The notes below the pieces were generated by a model. The model was not told where the DNA came from and searched no databases. It saw only the letters and a program-made list of their open reading frames with translations. The translations under genes were made by a program, and so were the position numbers. From Cupriavidus sp. D39 (GTDB taxonomy: Bacteria > Pseudomonadota > Gammaproteobacteria > Burkholderiales > Burkholderiaceae), in assembly GCF_026627925.1 (NCBI RefSeq), contig NZ_JAPNLE010000009.1, positions 372,001 through 436,000 of the forward strand: 64,000 nt of DNA. Reading direction: 5' to 3'. Shown one piece after another: positions 1 through 10,625 of the stretch (position 1 is the first letter of the stretch; the number at the start of each line of letters is the position of its first letter).

Positions 1-199
1 CGTCGAGATAGGGGTTGGTCTTCAGGCTCCCCGCCAGCGCCTGGTACTGCCGCGCGACCTGCACGGCCGCGCCCTCGTCGGCCAGCACCATCTGCGCGTT
101 GGCCTTGCGGCCCGGCAGCAGCGTGAAGCCCACCACCAGCGAGCCCGAGACCAGGAAGGCGCGGCGGCCCGGGTCGATGTGGTCGTCATGGCCGCTCAT
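1..199 (-). CDS. Molybdopterin-dependent oxidoreductase large subunit (IorB/CoxL-like), N-terminal part
   Basis: Only the first 66 codons lie inside the window; the gene runs off the left edge. The start ATG at 199 overlaps the end of the IorA-like gene by 14 bases, typical of translational coupling. The N-terminus has two adjacent arginines (RRAFLVSG) followed by a hydrophobic stretch and an A-x-A-like site (NAQ), which fits a Tat signal. Large subunits of the isoquinoline 1-oxidoreductase/aldehyde dehydrogenase group bind molybdenum cofactor and are exported this way. The identification rests mainly on the neighbours (2Fe-2S subunit and triheme cytochrome c), because none of the catalytic domain is visible. 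The substrate cannot be told. Confidence 0.75.
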   Translation of the reverse strand, partial: MSGHDDHIDPGRRAFLVSGSLVVGFTLLPGRKANAQMVLADEGAAVQVARQYQALAGSLKTNPYLD

Positions 200-704
200 C
201 GCGCCCCTCCTTGTTGCCTTCGGCCTTGACCCCGCCCGGGCGCACGGCGCCGGGCGTGCCGGCCACGGCGCGGATGGCCGCCAGGATGCGCATATGGGTG
301 CCGCACCGGCACAGGTTGGGTTCCATGTGCGCGCGCAGCTCGGCCTCGCTGGGATGCGCGTTGACCTCCAGCAGGGCCTGCGCGCGCATGATCATGCCGG
401 CGATGCAGTAGCCGCACTGCGCCGCCTGGTGGTCGATGAACGCCTTCTGCAAGGGACCCGGGCTGTCGGCGGTACCCAGGCTCTCGATGGTGCGCACCGG
501 CCGGGTGCCGATCGATGCCACCGGCATCAGGCACGAAAACACCGGGCGGTCGCCGACGATGACGGTGCAGGCGCCGCACTGGCCCAGGCCGCAGCCGAAC
601 TTGGCGCCGTGCAGGTGCAGTTCGTCGCGCAGGGCGTAGAGCAGCGGCATGGACGGATCGATGTCCAGCTGGTGGCTCGCGCCGTTGACGGTGAGCTTGA
701 TCAT
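186..704 (-). CDS. (2Fe-2S)-binding subunit of a molybdenum hydroxylase (IorA-like)
   Basis: 172 aa, the usual length of the small subunit of isoquinoline 1-oxidoreductase/aldehyde dehydrogenase. The plant-type ferredoxin cluster motif is visible (FGCGLGQCGAC, then a fourth cysteine in FSCLMPV), followed by the second all-helical cluster motif CGYC...CRCGTH. Both [2Fe-2S] centres are therefore present and would pass electrons from the molybdenum site to the cytochrome c. It sits between the cytochrome gene (4-base overlap, 701-704) and the large subunit (14-base overlap), so the three form one operon read right to left. The family is clear; the oxidised substrate (N-heterocycle or aldehyde) is unknown. 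Confidence 0.9.
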   Translation of the reverse strand: MIKLTVNGASHQLDIDPSMPLLYALRDELHLHGAKFGCGLGQCGACTVIVGDRPVFSCLMPVASIGTRPVRTIESLGTADSPGPLQKAFIDHQAAQCGYCIAGMIMRAQALLEVNAHPSEAELRAHMEPNLCRCGTHMRILAAIRAVAGTPGAVRPGGVKAEGNKEGRDERP

Positions 705-2008
705 CTCGCGTCGTCCCCTTTCCTGAGGTTAGCCATGGTGTCCTGCACGCCGGTCCACGGCGGCTGCCGGGAGTAGGTGGCGCGCAGGTAGGCCGCCAGG
801 TCGGCAAGCTGCTGGTCGTCGAAGGCCTGCGCGAACGCAGGCATGTAGTGAATGGCGTCCTCGCCGTTCCACGCCACGCCCTGCAGCATCATCTGGATGG
901 CGTTGCGCGGCGTGCTCGCGTTGACCGCGGAACTGGTGGCGAGGCTGGGGCGGGCACCCACGCTCTGCATCGGCGAACCGGTGCCGTGGCAGGCGGCGCA
1001 CGCCCCGGTGAAGAGCGTCGCGCCGCGCGCGATGGCGGACTGGTCGGCCACGGCCGCCGAGACCGGTACCACGGCGGGCGCGGGTGCCGGCTTCTGCAGC
1101 GACATCAGGTAGGTCGCAATGGCATCGACGTCCGCCTCCGGCACCGTGGCCAGTTCGAGCGTGACTGGCAGCATCGGCCCGGCTGCCGCGCCATGCGCCG
1201 CGGACATGCCGGTGCGCAGGTATGCGCTTAGCTGCGCCTTGGTCCAAGGCACCGGCCCGCTCGCCAAGCGGTTCAGCGGCGGCGCTTCCCAGTTGTCCAC
1301 CACGCCGCCGTCGAAGGCGCGGCCCAGTTTTTCCCCGCCGATCGCATTGAGCGGCGAGTGGCAGGCGGCGCAGTGGCCAAGTCCGTCCACCAGTAGGCGG
1401 CCGCGGTTCCAGGCTTCGTCCTGCGTGGGATCGCGTTGCGCTTCGCCGGGCCGCAGGAACAGCACGTTCCAGAAGGCGACCGGAGGCCGGAAGTTGAGCG
1501 GGAAGATCAGTGCGTTGGCGGGCGGCTTGGCAGTCACGGGCTCGCGCCGCATCAGGTAGGCGTAGGCCGCCTCGATCTCGCGGTCCGACATCCGGCTGAA
1601 GTGGATGTATGGAAACGCCGGATAGAGCTGGTGGCCGTCGCGCGCTATGCCGCGCCGCATGGCGCGCGTGAAGGCGTCCAGCGACCAGTTGCCGATGCCG
1701 GTTTGCGCATCAGGCGTGATGTTGGTCGAGTAGATGGTGCCGAACGGCGTGACCAGTGGCAGGCCGCCGGCGAAGGGCTGGCCGCCCTTGGCCGTATGGC
1801 ACACCGCGCAGTCGCCGAGCGCGACCACGCGGGCGCCCTCCAGCGTCAGCGCCCGGTCGAAGGAAGCGGGCGCGGGCGTGGGGATCGGCGCGATGGCCGG
1901 CTCCCACATGATGCAGGCGGCAGCCACCACGGCAACGGCAGCCGCCCCTGCTGCGGCGAGAAGGACGGGCCGGCGTTTCATGCTTGCCCTGCCGGGAAGA
2001 GATGCCAT
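701..2008 (-). CDS. Membrane-anchored triheme cytochrome c, electron acceptor of the molybdenum hydroxylase
   Basis: 435 aa with three CxxCH haem motifs: CAVCH near residue 67, CAACH near 215 and CAACH near 340. This matches the triheme cytochrome subunits of alcohol and aldehyde dehydrogenases (AdhB type), which take electrons in the periplasm and pass them to quinone or an oxidase. An N-terminal hydrophobic segment (LLAAAGAAAVAVVAAAC) can act as a membrane anchor or signal. I keep the ATG at 2008, which has AAGGA 13 bases upstream; the ATG at 1981 (MKRRPVLL) is a good alternative because it puts the charged residues directly before the hydrophobic core. First gene of the operon with the IorA- and IorB-like genes. 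Confidence 0.88.
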   Translation of the reverse strand: MASLPGRASMKRRPVLLAAAGAAAVAVVAAACIMWEPAIAPIPTPAPASFDRALTLEGARVVALGDCAVCHTAKGGQPFAGGLPLVTPFGTIYSTNITPDAQTGIGNWSLDAFTRAMRRGIARDGHQLYPAFPYIHFSRMSDREIEAAYAYLMRREPVTAKPPANALIFPLNFRPPVAFWNVLFLRPGEAQRDPTQDEAWNRGRLLVDGLGHCAACHSPLNAIGGEKLGRAFDGGVVDNWEAPPLNRLASGPVPWTKAQLSAYLRTGMSAAHGAAAGPMLPVTLELATVPEADVDAIATYLMSLQKPAPAPAVVPVSAAVADQSAIARGATLFTGACAACHGTGSPMQSVGARPSLATSSAVNASTPRNAIQMMLQGVAWNGEDAIHYMPAFAQAFDDQQLADLAAYLRATYSRQPPWTGVQDTMANLRKGDDAR

Positions 2009-2499
2009 TTCATTGCGGGAGTCCTTGAGACGATGGAGGCCCGCGGCGCATCCCTTGCATCGGGACCTTTGGCAGCCGGCGGGAAGGCACTGTGCTCAGG
2101 TCGCATAGTAGGAGCCGTGCCGACAAGCAACAATCAGCGAGTCGTCTGGGGCGGTCAAACCAAAGTATGAGAGGGCGGTGTGCCGGCACGATGTTGCGGG
2201 CCGCCAGGCCTGTGTGTCTGCCCGCTTTGTTCCGAATCGCACGGCGGCGCGCGCATCCATGCAAGTGCATGGCAAGGCACAGGGAGAATCCGCGCGACGA
2301 ACGGCCGGTACGTTTGTGCATGCCGGCGTGCATGTATTCACATGTACGCGGCATGGCTCTGATATTCTTGGCGCAGCCCGCAGCCCGCAGCCCGCAGCCC
2401 GCAGCCCGCAGCCCGCAGCCCGCAGCCCGCAGCCCGCAGCCCGCAGCCCGCAGCCCGCAAGGCGATTGCCAGTTTGCAGGTTTATTCACGCAAAAAACT
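2009..2499. other. Intergenic region with tandem repeat, no gene
   Basis: About 490 bp between the cytochrome c gene (minus) and the AraC-like gene (plus), so it must hold both divergent promoters. The only clear structure is the heptanucleotide repeat at 2374-2457. Open frames crossing the repeat on both strands (giving LRAAGCG- or RSPQPAA-type peptides) are products of the repeat and not genes. Confidence 0.6.
2374..2457. repeat. Heptanucleotide tandem repeat, 12 perfect copies of CAGCCCG
   Basis: Twelve uninterrupted copies of the 7-base unit CAGCCCG, ending 42 bases before the ATG of the AraC-like gene at 2500. Perfect arrays of this length are prone to slipped-strand copy-number change. 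Because the array is in the leader or promoter of the regulator, copy number would change spacing rather than reading frame. Confidence 0.95.
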
Positions 2500-3415
2500 A
2501 TGTCCGCAAACGCAGGCGCCCCCACTCCACTCGCCGCCTCCGGCACGACCGACGCATTCGGTTGCGCGGCGGCGACGCTGCGCAACGATCAGACGCTCGC
2601 CGGCACCGAGATCCAGTTCTATCGCAAGACCTCGGCCAGCGGCAATGCCAGCCAGGTGTCGACCTTGGCATCGGATCGCGGGTTCCTGGTGGGGATTTCA
2701 CTGTCCACGGGACATCGCCGCCGGATCTTCCATGAACACTGCACGACCAGCCATGACTTCGAGTGCAGCTCCATCTACATACGGAATTTCGGCGAGGACT
2801 ACAAGGCCGATTTCTATGGCCCTTTCGATTTCATCCTGCTGGATATTTCTCGCGCCTTCATCGAACGCACCAGCGCGGAACTAGGCCGTTCGCGCATCCG
2901 GGGCTGCGCGGCGCGGCGGGCGAGCGGGACCAGGTGCTGGCGCATCTGGCGCAGGCGGCGGTGCCGGCGCTCAGCCGGCCCGACAACGCCAGCCGACTGT
3001 TCGTCGACCAGTTGGGATTCGCCATCGGCACCTATCTGGTCGAGCAGTATGGCCATGCCAGGGTCACCACGGCCAAGACCAACCGCTTGCTGTCGCAAAG
3101 CAGCCTGGCGAAGGCCAAGGAGATGCTGGCCGCGCAGATCGACGGCGACCTGTCCATCGCGGACATCGCGGATGCCTGCAGGCTGTCGCGCAGCCATTTC
3201 ACCCGCGCCTTCCGCGATACCACCGGGCAGGCCCCTATCAATGGCTGGTGGCGCTGCGTCTGGAGCGCGCCCGCGCATTGCTGCGCGACACGGCGCTGCC
3301 ATTGGCGCAGGTGGCGATCGCCTGTGGCTTCTCCGACCAGAGCCATTTCACCCACGTGTTCTCGCGGGCGCTTGGCGTTTCGCCTGGCAACTGGCGCCGC
3401 AGGGCCGGCTGCTGA
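2500..3415 (+). pseudogene. AraC-family transcriptional regulator, frame broken twice
   Basis: Read in one piece this is a roughly 305-aa AraC regulator with an N-terminal AraC-binding-like domain (residues 1-190) and a C-terminal double HTH (LSIADIADACRLSRSHFTRAFRDTTGQAP ... VAIACGFSDQSHFTHVFSRALG, written here with a gap). The sequence given changes frame near 2884-2887 (GGCC) and at 3232-3235 (CCCC). Adding one base at each restores ELG-PFAHPGLRG and GQAPYQWLVALRLERA, the normal HTH linker. Both are losses of one base in short G/C runs, like many others in this window, so the gene may be intact in the cell. Start ATG at 2500 has no strong ribosome site. It is divergent from the cytochrome c/IorAB operon and may control it. 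Confidence 0.85.
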
Positions 3416-3469
3416 CGCCGTCCAGCCTCTGGCTGACACGGGCGCCGCGCTTCGGATGCCGCGGCCTGG

Positions 3470-6400
3470 TCAGCCGCCGGCTCCGGCATACAGCGGAATG
3501 ATGAAGGCGAACACGCACCCGTGCGGCAGGCGGGGCGCGGCGTACAGGCGGCCATTGTGGGCCTCGACGATGGAGCGGCAGATGGCCAGCCCCATGCCCA
3601 TGCCGTTGATCTTGGTGGTGTAGAACGGTTCGAAGGCGTGCTTGATGGCGTCGTTGCTCAAGCCAATGCCGGTGTCCTCCACGCTGACCTGCAGGTAGAC
3701 GCCTTCGACAATGTCGGAGGCGACACGCAGCATGCGCAGGCGGTCGGTGACCTCGCTCATCGCCTCCACGGCATTGATCACAAGGTTCAGCAGCACCTGC
3801 TGGAGCTGCACGCCATCGCCGAACACCCGCGACGACGGGGCATCCATGGCCAGCTGCAGCGACACCTGGCGCCGCTCGATTTCGCTGCGCGCGATGGCCA
3901 GGATGTGCCGGATCGCCTCGTGCATGTCGACCGCCGCCAGCACCGGCGCGGCATTGCGCGTCAGCGCCTGCAGGCTGCGGATCATGTCCCCGGCGCGCTG
4001 GCCTTCGCTGGCGATGGCAACCAGGCCCTCGCGGGCGTTGCCGATCTCGGGCTGCGCTCGGTCGAGCCAGCGCAGGCTGGCGCCGGCATTGGAGACGATG
4101 GACATCAGCGGCTGGTTGATCTCGTGCGCGATGGAGGCGGTGAGCTGGCCTACCGTGGTCGCGCGGGCCACCCGTGCCAGGTCGGCCTGGGCATTGCGCA
4201 GCGCGTCCTCGCCCTGCCGGCGCATGGTGACGTCGGTCACGGTCCCGACGTAGTCCAGCGCATCGCCGTCGACGGACAGCGGCTTGCCGATCGAAGCGAG
4301 ATACCGGATCTCGCCATCGCTCCTGACGACGCGATATTCCACGCGGATCGGGCGTTCTTCCGCCACGTGCAGATCGACCATCTCCAGCACCACCGCGCGG
4401 TCGTCCGGATGGATGCGCGCGGCAAAATCCTCCAGCAGGAACACGGACTGCGCCGCATCGAACTCAAAGATGCGGCACAGCTCCTCCGAGCAGGTGAACA
4501 CGTTCCGGCGCAGGTCCCAGCGCCAACTGCCGGTGTGGCTCATGCGTTCGCCCATCACCAGCGACGCCTCGCTCGCGCGCAGTGCCCGTTCCACGCGTTG
4601 GCGCCGTGCATTCTCCGCGAGCAAATCGTCATAGAGACGGGCGGTCTCGAGCGAGATGGCGGCCTGCGCGGCGAGCAGTTCCAGCACCCTGGTGTGTGCC
4701 ACGGTGAAGCTGTCTCGGATCAGCCGGTTCTCCAGGTAGAGCACGCCGATCAGCTCGTTGCGCTTGAGCATCGGGATGCACATCGCCGAACCGTGCGCCT
4801 GCTGGTGGAAGTAGCTGTCGATGGCGAAGGGGTTGGGGCCGCTCGCATCGCCAACGATGATGCGCTGGCCGGTGCGGATCACGGTGTTCAGCATGGAGAT
4901 GGGCAGGTCGTCGGGCCCGGGCGCGTCCTGCGCCAGCTCGACGAGGATGCCGCTGGACGTGGTGTGGGCGCGCGCCTCGATGATCGGCGTCTTGCCGTGT
5001 AGCCGGATCAGCAGGCCGCGCTGGGCGGCGGCATGTTCCAGCGCGATGGTCATCAGGGTGTCCACCAGCTTGTCCAGGCGGATCTCCTCGGTCAGCGCGC
5101 GCGCGGAGCGGATCACGCTCTCCACGTCACGGATCTGCAGGCTGCCCGCCAGCGCATAGGCGTTCTGCTGGCTCCTGTCCGCCAGGCCCGCGTGCAGCGA
5201 TTCCAGCTGCGCCACCTTGCCGGTGGCGCCCCAGCGCCGGTAGCCGTCGCGCGCCGCCCGGGCATGCGCCTGCGCGGCGGTCTGGAAGCTGCTGCCGGCG
5301 CACAGGCTGGCCGCCAACTCGTGGGCGAGGGCGGAGTACTGGACGAAGCCTTGCTCGTCGGCACGCCAGATCGCCTTCTCGAACAGCGACAGCGCGGCCA
5401 GGGTGTCGCCCTCCAGCCTGGCGATCTCGGCCTGGACCAGCAGCGACTTGTCGGCGAACGTCGCGGGATTGGCGGCGGCCCAGCCGTCGATCTTCTGGCT
5501 GTGCGCCAGCAGCCGTTCGCGCTGTGCCGCGTATTGCGGCGCGCCGGGCTGCGCGGTGGCCGCGAGCGTCAGGGCGCTGTAGAGATGGAAGTCCAGCAGG
5601 TGAATGTGGCCGGGCGCCGACCACGCCAGTGCCGCGGCGCGCTCCTGGCAGGCTGCGGCGGCGTCATGGTTGCCCGCCATGTAGCGGGTCGTGGCCAGGT
5701 AGACCCAGTGCCAGAAATCCAGCGTCGACATCCGCTCGCGCGACGGCGCCCGGCCGGGCCCGAGATCGTCCAGCAAGGCCGGCGCCGCAGGCTGCAGGGG
5801 AAAGTTGGGCTGGCGCAGTCCGTTGACGAAATGCTGCTGCAGCAGCAGGATTTCCTCGACATCCTGAAAGCCGGCGCGGCGCACGAAGTCGAGGCCGCGC
5901 TGCACTTCGGCCAAGACTTTGTCCAGCGTATCGCCGCGCGTGAGCAGGTTGGTCACCTGATGACAGCACTCGAAGCAGGCGGTGGTGATATCGCCGTTGG
6001 CGACGCCCGCGGAAAAGCCCGCGCGGGCGCAGTCGATCGAGAACGACAGTGGATGGGTCCACACGCTGAGCTGGTCCAGCGGCAGCAGCGTCTTGGCCTC
6101 GTAGGCCAGGTAGCCGTGGCGGGAGACCAGCTCACGGGCCAGATGCCCGTAGCGGAACCCTTCCTGGTAGTCCTCGAAACGGTGCCCCACCAGCACGCCG
6201 AACCAGCTGAGCGCGGCGGTGGACGCACCAGTCATGCCGTGCTCCAGGGTCAGCCGCAGCATCTCGCACAAGTGAAGGAAGAATAAATGCTCGTCGGTGA
6301 AGCTGGCCGGGGCCGACAGCGCCGACAGCAGCGCCATGGCTGCCTCGATGTCGGGGTTGGACATCGGCGGCAGGTCGAGCAGCGCTTCCAGCGCGCTGCC

Positions 6401-9086
6401 TGCCAGGCGGGCGCGGATGTCGAGATAGGCGGTGTCGCAGGCCGAGGCTGGCGGATGCGCCGCCAGCCGGATGCCGAAGGCTTGCAGGCCGGCCACCGCG
6501 GTTTCCACCGCCAGCGCGTTCTCGGAGCGGCGCGTGTGGATCTCTGCCTTGAGCTGGTGGATGGCGGCACGCTGCGGCGCCGTGGCGGGCATCGCCAGGA
6601 GGCGCAGCGCCAGATCCAGCGCGCGCGCCAGGTTGCCGAGCAGGAATTCGCATTCCGCCTGTTCCTGCATCAGCGCGAACATCAGCGGCGCAGGGTCTTC
6701 GCTGCCGGATGCTGCCGCCGCGCGCAGGAACGAAAGCCCGCTGTCCAGGTAGGCCACGGCGGAGGCATAGGCGATGGCGCGCTTGGCCCGGCGCGCGGCC
6801 TGCAGGCTCAGCCGCGCGACATCGATGGCCTCGCCGGCGTCGGCCACCAGCTCGGCCACCTGCGCGAACAGTTCGGTGGCGTGGAACAGGGCTCGTCGCG
6901 GTCGTCCGCCTGCGCGGCCCTGGCGAGCAGGCGGCCGGCGCTCAGGTAGATGCGCTTGCGCTCGGCCGGCGACAGCAAGCCGTGGGCGGCCTCCTGCACA
7001 CGGTCATGGAAGAAGGCGTAGCGCTGCTCTTCCTGGTGCACCGCGTCGATGGCGTGCGCCGGGACCAGCACCGCGTGCAGCGCGCGCGCGTCGATGCCGT
7101 AGATCGCGCACAGCAGGGCGATGTCGGAGTGCCGGCCCAGGCAGGCCATGCCACCCAGCAGCGTGCGCGTGCGCGCGGGCAGGCGTTCGAGCCGCTGCAG
7201 CACCATGTCGGCGACGTTGTCGGTGTAGCCGCGCCGGCGGATGCCTTCGAGGTCGTAGTGCCAGCTGGCATCGTCGGGGCGATGCACGATCAGGCGGTCG
7301 TCCACCATGGTCTTGAGGAACTGGCCGACGAAGAAGGGGTTGCCCAGCGTCTTGGCGTGGATCAGCGCGGCCAGCCCCTGCAGGTCGCGTCGCCGCGCGC
7401 GCAGGGCGTCGGCCACCAGGGTGGTCACGGCGTTGACGTCGAGCTCGGCCAGTGCCACCTCGTACACCCGGGCGGCCTTGCGGCGCAGCCTGGCGTGCGT
7501 CGGTTCCGGTGTGCCCGTGGGCACCTGCCGGCCCGGTTCCGCGGTGGCTTCGCGGGAGCTTGTGACCAGCAGCAGCGGCAGCGGCGAGGGGCTGGCCAGC
7601 AGGTGTTCGAGCAGGCTCAGCGAAGGGGCGTCCAGCCATTGCAGATCGTCGACCAGCAACACCAGCGGGCGATCGCAGCGGGCGAAGGCGTTCACCAGGT
7701 TGTGCATCGCCATGTGGAAGTGCTCTTGCGCCTCGGGGCCCGCCGAGGCGGCCACTGGCGGCAGCCTGCCGGCCAGCAGCTCCAGTGCCGGGATCATGTT
7801 GACGGCCAGTTGCCCATAGAGGCCCAGTGCCTGCGACACCTGCTGCTGCCAGTCGCGTACGGCGGCGTCGGGCTGCCCCAGTATCTCCAGCACCAATCCC
7901 TGGAAGGCCTCCGCCAGCGCGGCGTAGGGCACGTCACGCCGGAACTGGTCGGCCTTGCCGGCCGCGCAACAGGCGGGGCGCTGCCGCAATCCCTGCAGGA
8001 AGGTTTCCAGCAACGCCGACTTGCCGATGCCCGAAGTGCCGGTGACCACGGCAAGCGCGTGGTTGCCGCTCATGGCCACATAGTCGAAGGCGGATTGCAG
8101 CCTCGCCAGCTCCGCGTCGCGGGCATACAGGCGGCCGGGCAGCTCCAGCTCCACGGGCCGGTCGTGCGTGCCCAGCTCAAAGGGGCGATGCAGCCCAGCG
8201 TATCCCAAAGTGCGCGGCATCGCCTCAGGTCCGCTTCGAGCCCCGCGGCCGATTGGTAGCGGCGCGCGGGGCGCTTGGCCAGCAGCTTGAGGATCAGCAG
8301 CGACAGCGCCTCGGGCACGGCGGCGGCCTGCACATGGGGCGGGACCGGTTCGCTGGCGATGTGGCAATGCGCCCACTCGCCGAGATCGCCGGGGTCCCGC
8401 GCCACGAAGGGCAGGTGGCCGGTGACGAGCTGGTACAGCGTCACGCCCAGCGAATAGAGGTCGCTGCGCGCGTCCCGGCCGTGGCGTGTCCTGCCGGTGT
8501 GTTCGGGAGACATGTAGGCGGGCGCCTCGCCGGCCAGGTAGAGGTGCGGGGGCAGCGTGTCGGCGATCTCGCATTGCTGCCGTGTCGCCAGGCCGAACCC
8601 GCCAATGCGGCAGTGCCCGGTATCGTCGACGAACAGGTTGGACGGCATGATCGCCTGGTGGACCAGCCCGGTTTCGTGCAGGCTGCGCAGCGCGCTGGCG
8701 GCGCCGACGGCAATGGACAGCAGCCGCGCCACCGGCTGCGGCCCGGGCGGCAGCAGCGACAGCGGCGTGGCGTCCAGGTCGTCGTAGACCAGCGCCACGC
8801 CGGCGTGGCGGCGCACGCTGGTGCGCGGCTTGAGGGCCCAGGCGCCGTCGAGCAGGTCGCGCAGTCCAAACTCGTGGTTGAGCTGGCGCTCCGCCTCGCC
8901 CTCGGCATGCGCGGTGGCGGCATGCGCCAGCAGGATGGTCTGCGCAACACGCTGGTGGCGGCCGCGCGAGAGCGCCAGGATGCCGTCCTGCTTGACGGAG
9001 GTGAAAAGGAAGTCCGACAGTGTCACCACGGACCGCTCGCTGCCGGGCTGCGCATCGGAGCGGGCGGGAAAGTAGCCGGCGCTCAT
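3470..9086 (-). pseudogene. Giant kinase-like/AAA ATPase/GAF/PAS/histidine kinase sensor (paralogue 1), frame broken twice
   Basis: Reconstructed length about 1870 aa. Order: protein-kinase-like domain (about 50-290), AAA/STAND ATPase (Walker A GTSGIGKS near 350, Walker B LVLLVDDLQWLD near 475), long helical-repeat region, GAF (about 1340-1480), PAS (GSWRWDLRRNVF, IHPDDR), HisKA (ASIAHEINQPL, phospho-acceptor His) and HATPase_c (LLNLVINAVEAM, DTGIGL, GMGMGLAICRSI). The layout is that of trifunctional Ser/Thr kinase/ATP-binding/sensor histidine kinases. The kinase loop reads HQAIMPSN, so the catalytic Asp of HRDxKxxN is absent, and DFG is GFG: probably a pseudokinase. The frame breaks at 8182-8185 (C4 on the coding strand) and at 6889-6891; one added base at each restores GCIAPFELG and DEALFHATELF. 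No transmembrane segment was seen, so it is likely cytoplasmic. Confidence 0.88.
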
Positions 9087-9420
9087 CGCGCCGCGCCCCG
9101 GGCGAGGGAGGCGCGCCAGGCCGGCGGCGGTGCGCGCTGCCGCTACGGAGCAGGCAGGCGTGCCCGGTGGCGGGTGTCGGCACGGACAGGATCATTCGGT
9201 GACGGGGCCGCAAGGCAATCGAGGGTTGGACCGGTTCGGTGCTCGATCATAGGCTGCGCCCGCGCGGGGCGCCATTGTCCGATGGTATGGGTAGACGGAC
9301 AGTGACGGAGTTCGCACAATGCGCTCATTGAGCGGTGGCATCGCCGCCGGCCACGCCTGCGGGTGCTTCTGGCTCCTGGTGGAGTCGCGGCTGGAGCATC
9401 TGTGCCGGACTGACGGTGGC
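9087..9420. other. Intergenic region between the MFS gene and sensor 1
   Basis: About 330 bp that should hold the promoter of the sensor gene read leftward. I see no further gene and no clear hairpin. Confidence 0.5.
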
Positions 9421-10590
9421 TCAGGTCAGGGCGGCCTCCGGGCGCCGCTGCAACTGCCTGGATATCTCCAGCACCAGCAACACCACCAGGACCGCGCCGA
9501 TGCCGAACAGGGTCGGGATGCCGGCCGTGTCCACCAGCCGCGCGGCGAGCAGCACGCCCAGGCCCTGGCCCGCGAACAGGCAGAACGCGAACAGGGCGAC
9601 GGCGTTGGCCCGCTGCGTGGGGGCCATCTGCGTGGCGGTGGTCTGCATGGCGTTCAGCACGATGTAGTAGCCGCAGCCGCCGGCCAGGCAGCCGGCCGCG
9701 ATCCACAGCCAGTGTTGCCCGAGTGCGATGCAGGCCATGCCCGCGCCCAGCAGCGCGACCGACACCCACCCCAGGCGCCGGCGTCCCATCCGGTGGATCA
9801 GCGCCGGCGCGAGGCCGGCGTACAGCAGCCCGCCGACGCCGTGCATGGCCGTGATGGCACCGGCCGCCGCCAGCGACAAGCCGAAGTGGAACTTCAGGTA
9901 GGTCGCCACGAAGGCGAACACGCTCGGGCACAGAAAGCCCAGCAGCAGCGTCATGCCAAGCACCCGGCGCACCCAGGCGGATTGGAGCAGGGCGGTGGCC
10001 TTGGGGCGCTGATCGGGGCTGGCCTGCCGCCAGCGGACCGGCGTGTCGTCGTGGCGGGCCAGCCTGGCCACCACGGCGGCCACGCCGGCAAAGCCCGCGG
10101 CCAGCAGCACGAAGGCGGCGCGCCAGCCCAGCGTGTCGGCAATCAGACCGGACAGCCACTGGCCCGTCATCAGCCCGCAGATGGTAGCCACCGAGTAGCG
10201 CGCGAGCAGGCCCTGGCGCGAGGCCAGTGGCTCGGTATCGCCCAGGCGCGCCAGGCAGATCGGCACCACGCCGGCCGCCGCCGCGCCGGCCATGGCGCGC
10301 AATACCACCAGCCACGGGAAGCTCGGCGCCAGCGACTGGCTGAAATTGGCCGCCGCACAGGCTAGCAGCGCGACCGCGATCACACGCAGCTTGCCGTGGC
10401 GCTCGGCCAGCGGCCCGTAGATCAGCTGGAAGGCGGCATACGCCAGCATGAAGCTGGTCACCGCCACCCCGGTCATGCCCGCGGATATGCCGAAGTCGCG
10501 CGACAACGCCGGCAGCAGCGTGTCGGCCGCGCGGATCGAGGCGGCGGCAAAGAAGCCGGCCAGCCCCAGGGCCAACCGTTCGTGGCGCAT
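9421..10590 (-). CDS. MFS transporter, 12 TM type
   Basis: 389 aa starting at MRHERLALGLAGFFAAA. Hydrophobic segments run through the whole length, with the MFS loop 2-3 signature (GPLAERHGKLRVIAVALLA) and its repeat in the second half (LIHRMGRRRLGWVSVALLG). It resembles the proton-driven drug/metabolite efflux branch (YdhP/AraJ-like), but the substrate is not deducible. The open frame continues upstream into the receiver gene; the ATG at 10590 is chosen because it starts the first transmembrane helix and leaves 35 bases to the receiver stop. It is probably cotranscribed with the receiver. Confidence 0.85.
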   Translation of the reverse strand: MRHERLALGLAGFFAAASIRAADTLLPALSRDFGISAGMTGVAVTSFMLAYAAFQLIYGPLAERHGKLRVIAVALLACAAANFSQSLAPSFPWLVVLRAMAGAAAAGVVPICLARLGDTEPLASRQGLLARYSVATICGLMTGQWLSGLIADTLGWRAAFVLLAAGFAGVAAVVARLARHDDTPVRWRQASPDQRPKATALLQSAWVRRVLGMTLLLGFLCPSVFAFVATYLKFHFGLSLAAAGAITAMHGVGGLLYAGLAPALIHRMGRRRLGWVSVALLGAGMACIALGQHWLWIAAGCLAGGCGYYIVLNAMQTTATQMAPTQRANAVALFAFCLFAGQGLGVLLAARLVDTAGIPTLFGIGAVLVVLLVLEISRQLQRRPEAALT

Positions 10591-10625
10591 GCCGTGCGCC
10601 CGGGTCAACGCGCTGTCGGACAGCG

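Noticed and set aside
2010..2585. Open frame of 191 codons on the minus strand through the heptanucleotide repeat
   Set aside because: The repeat leaves all frames open; the predicted protein is mostly LRAAGCG repeats without a family.
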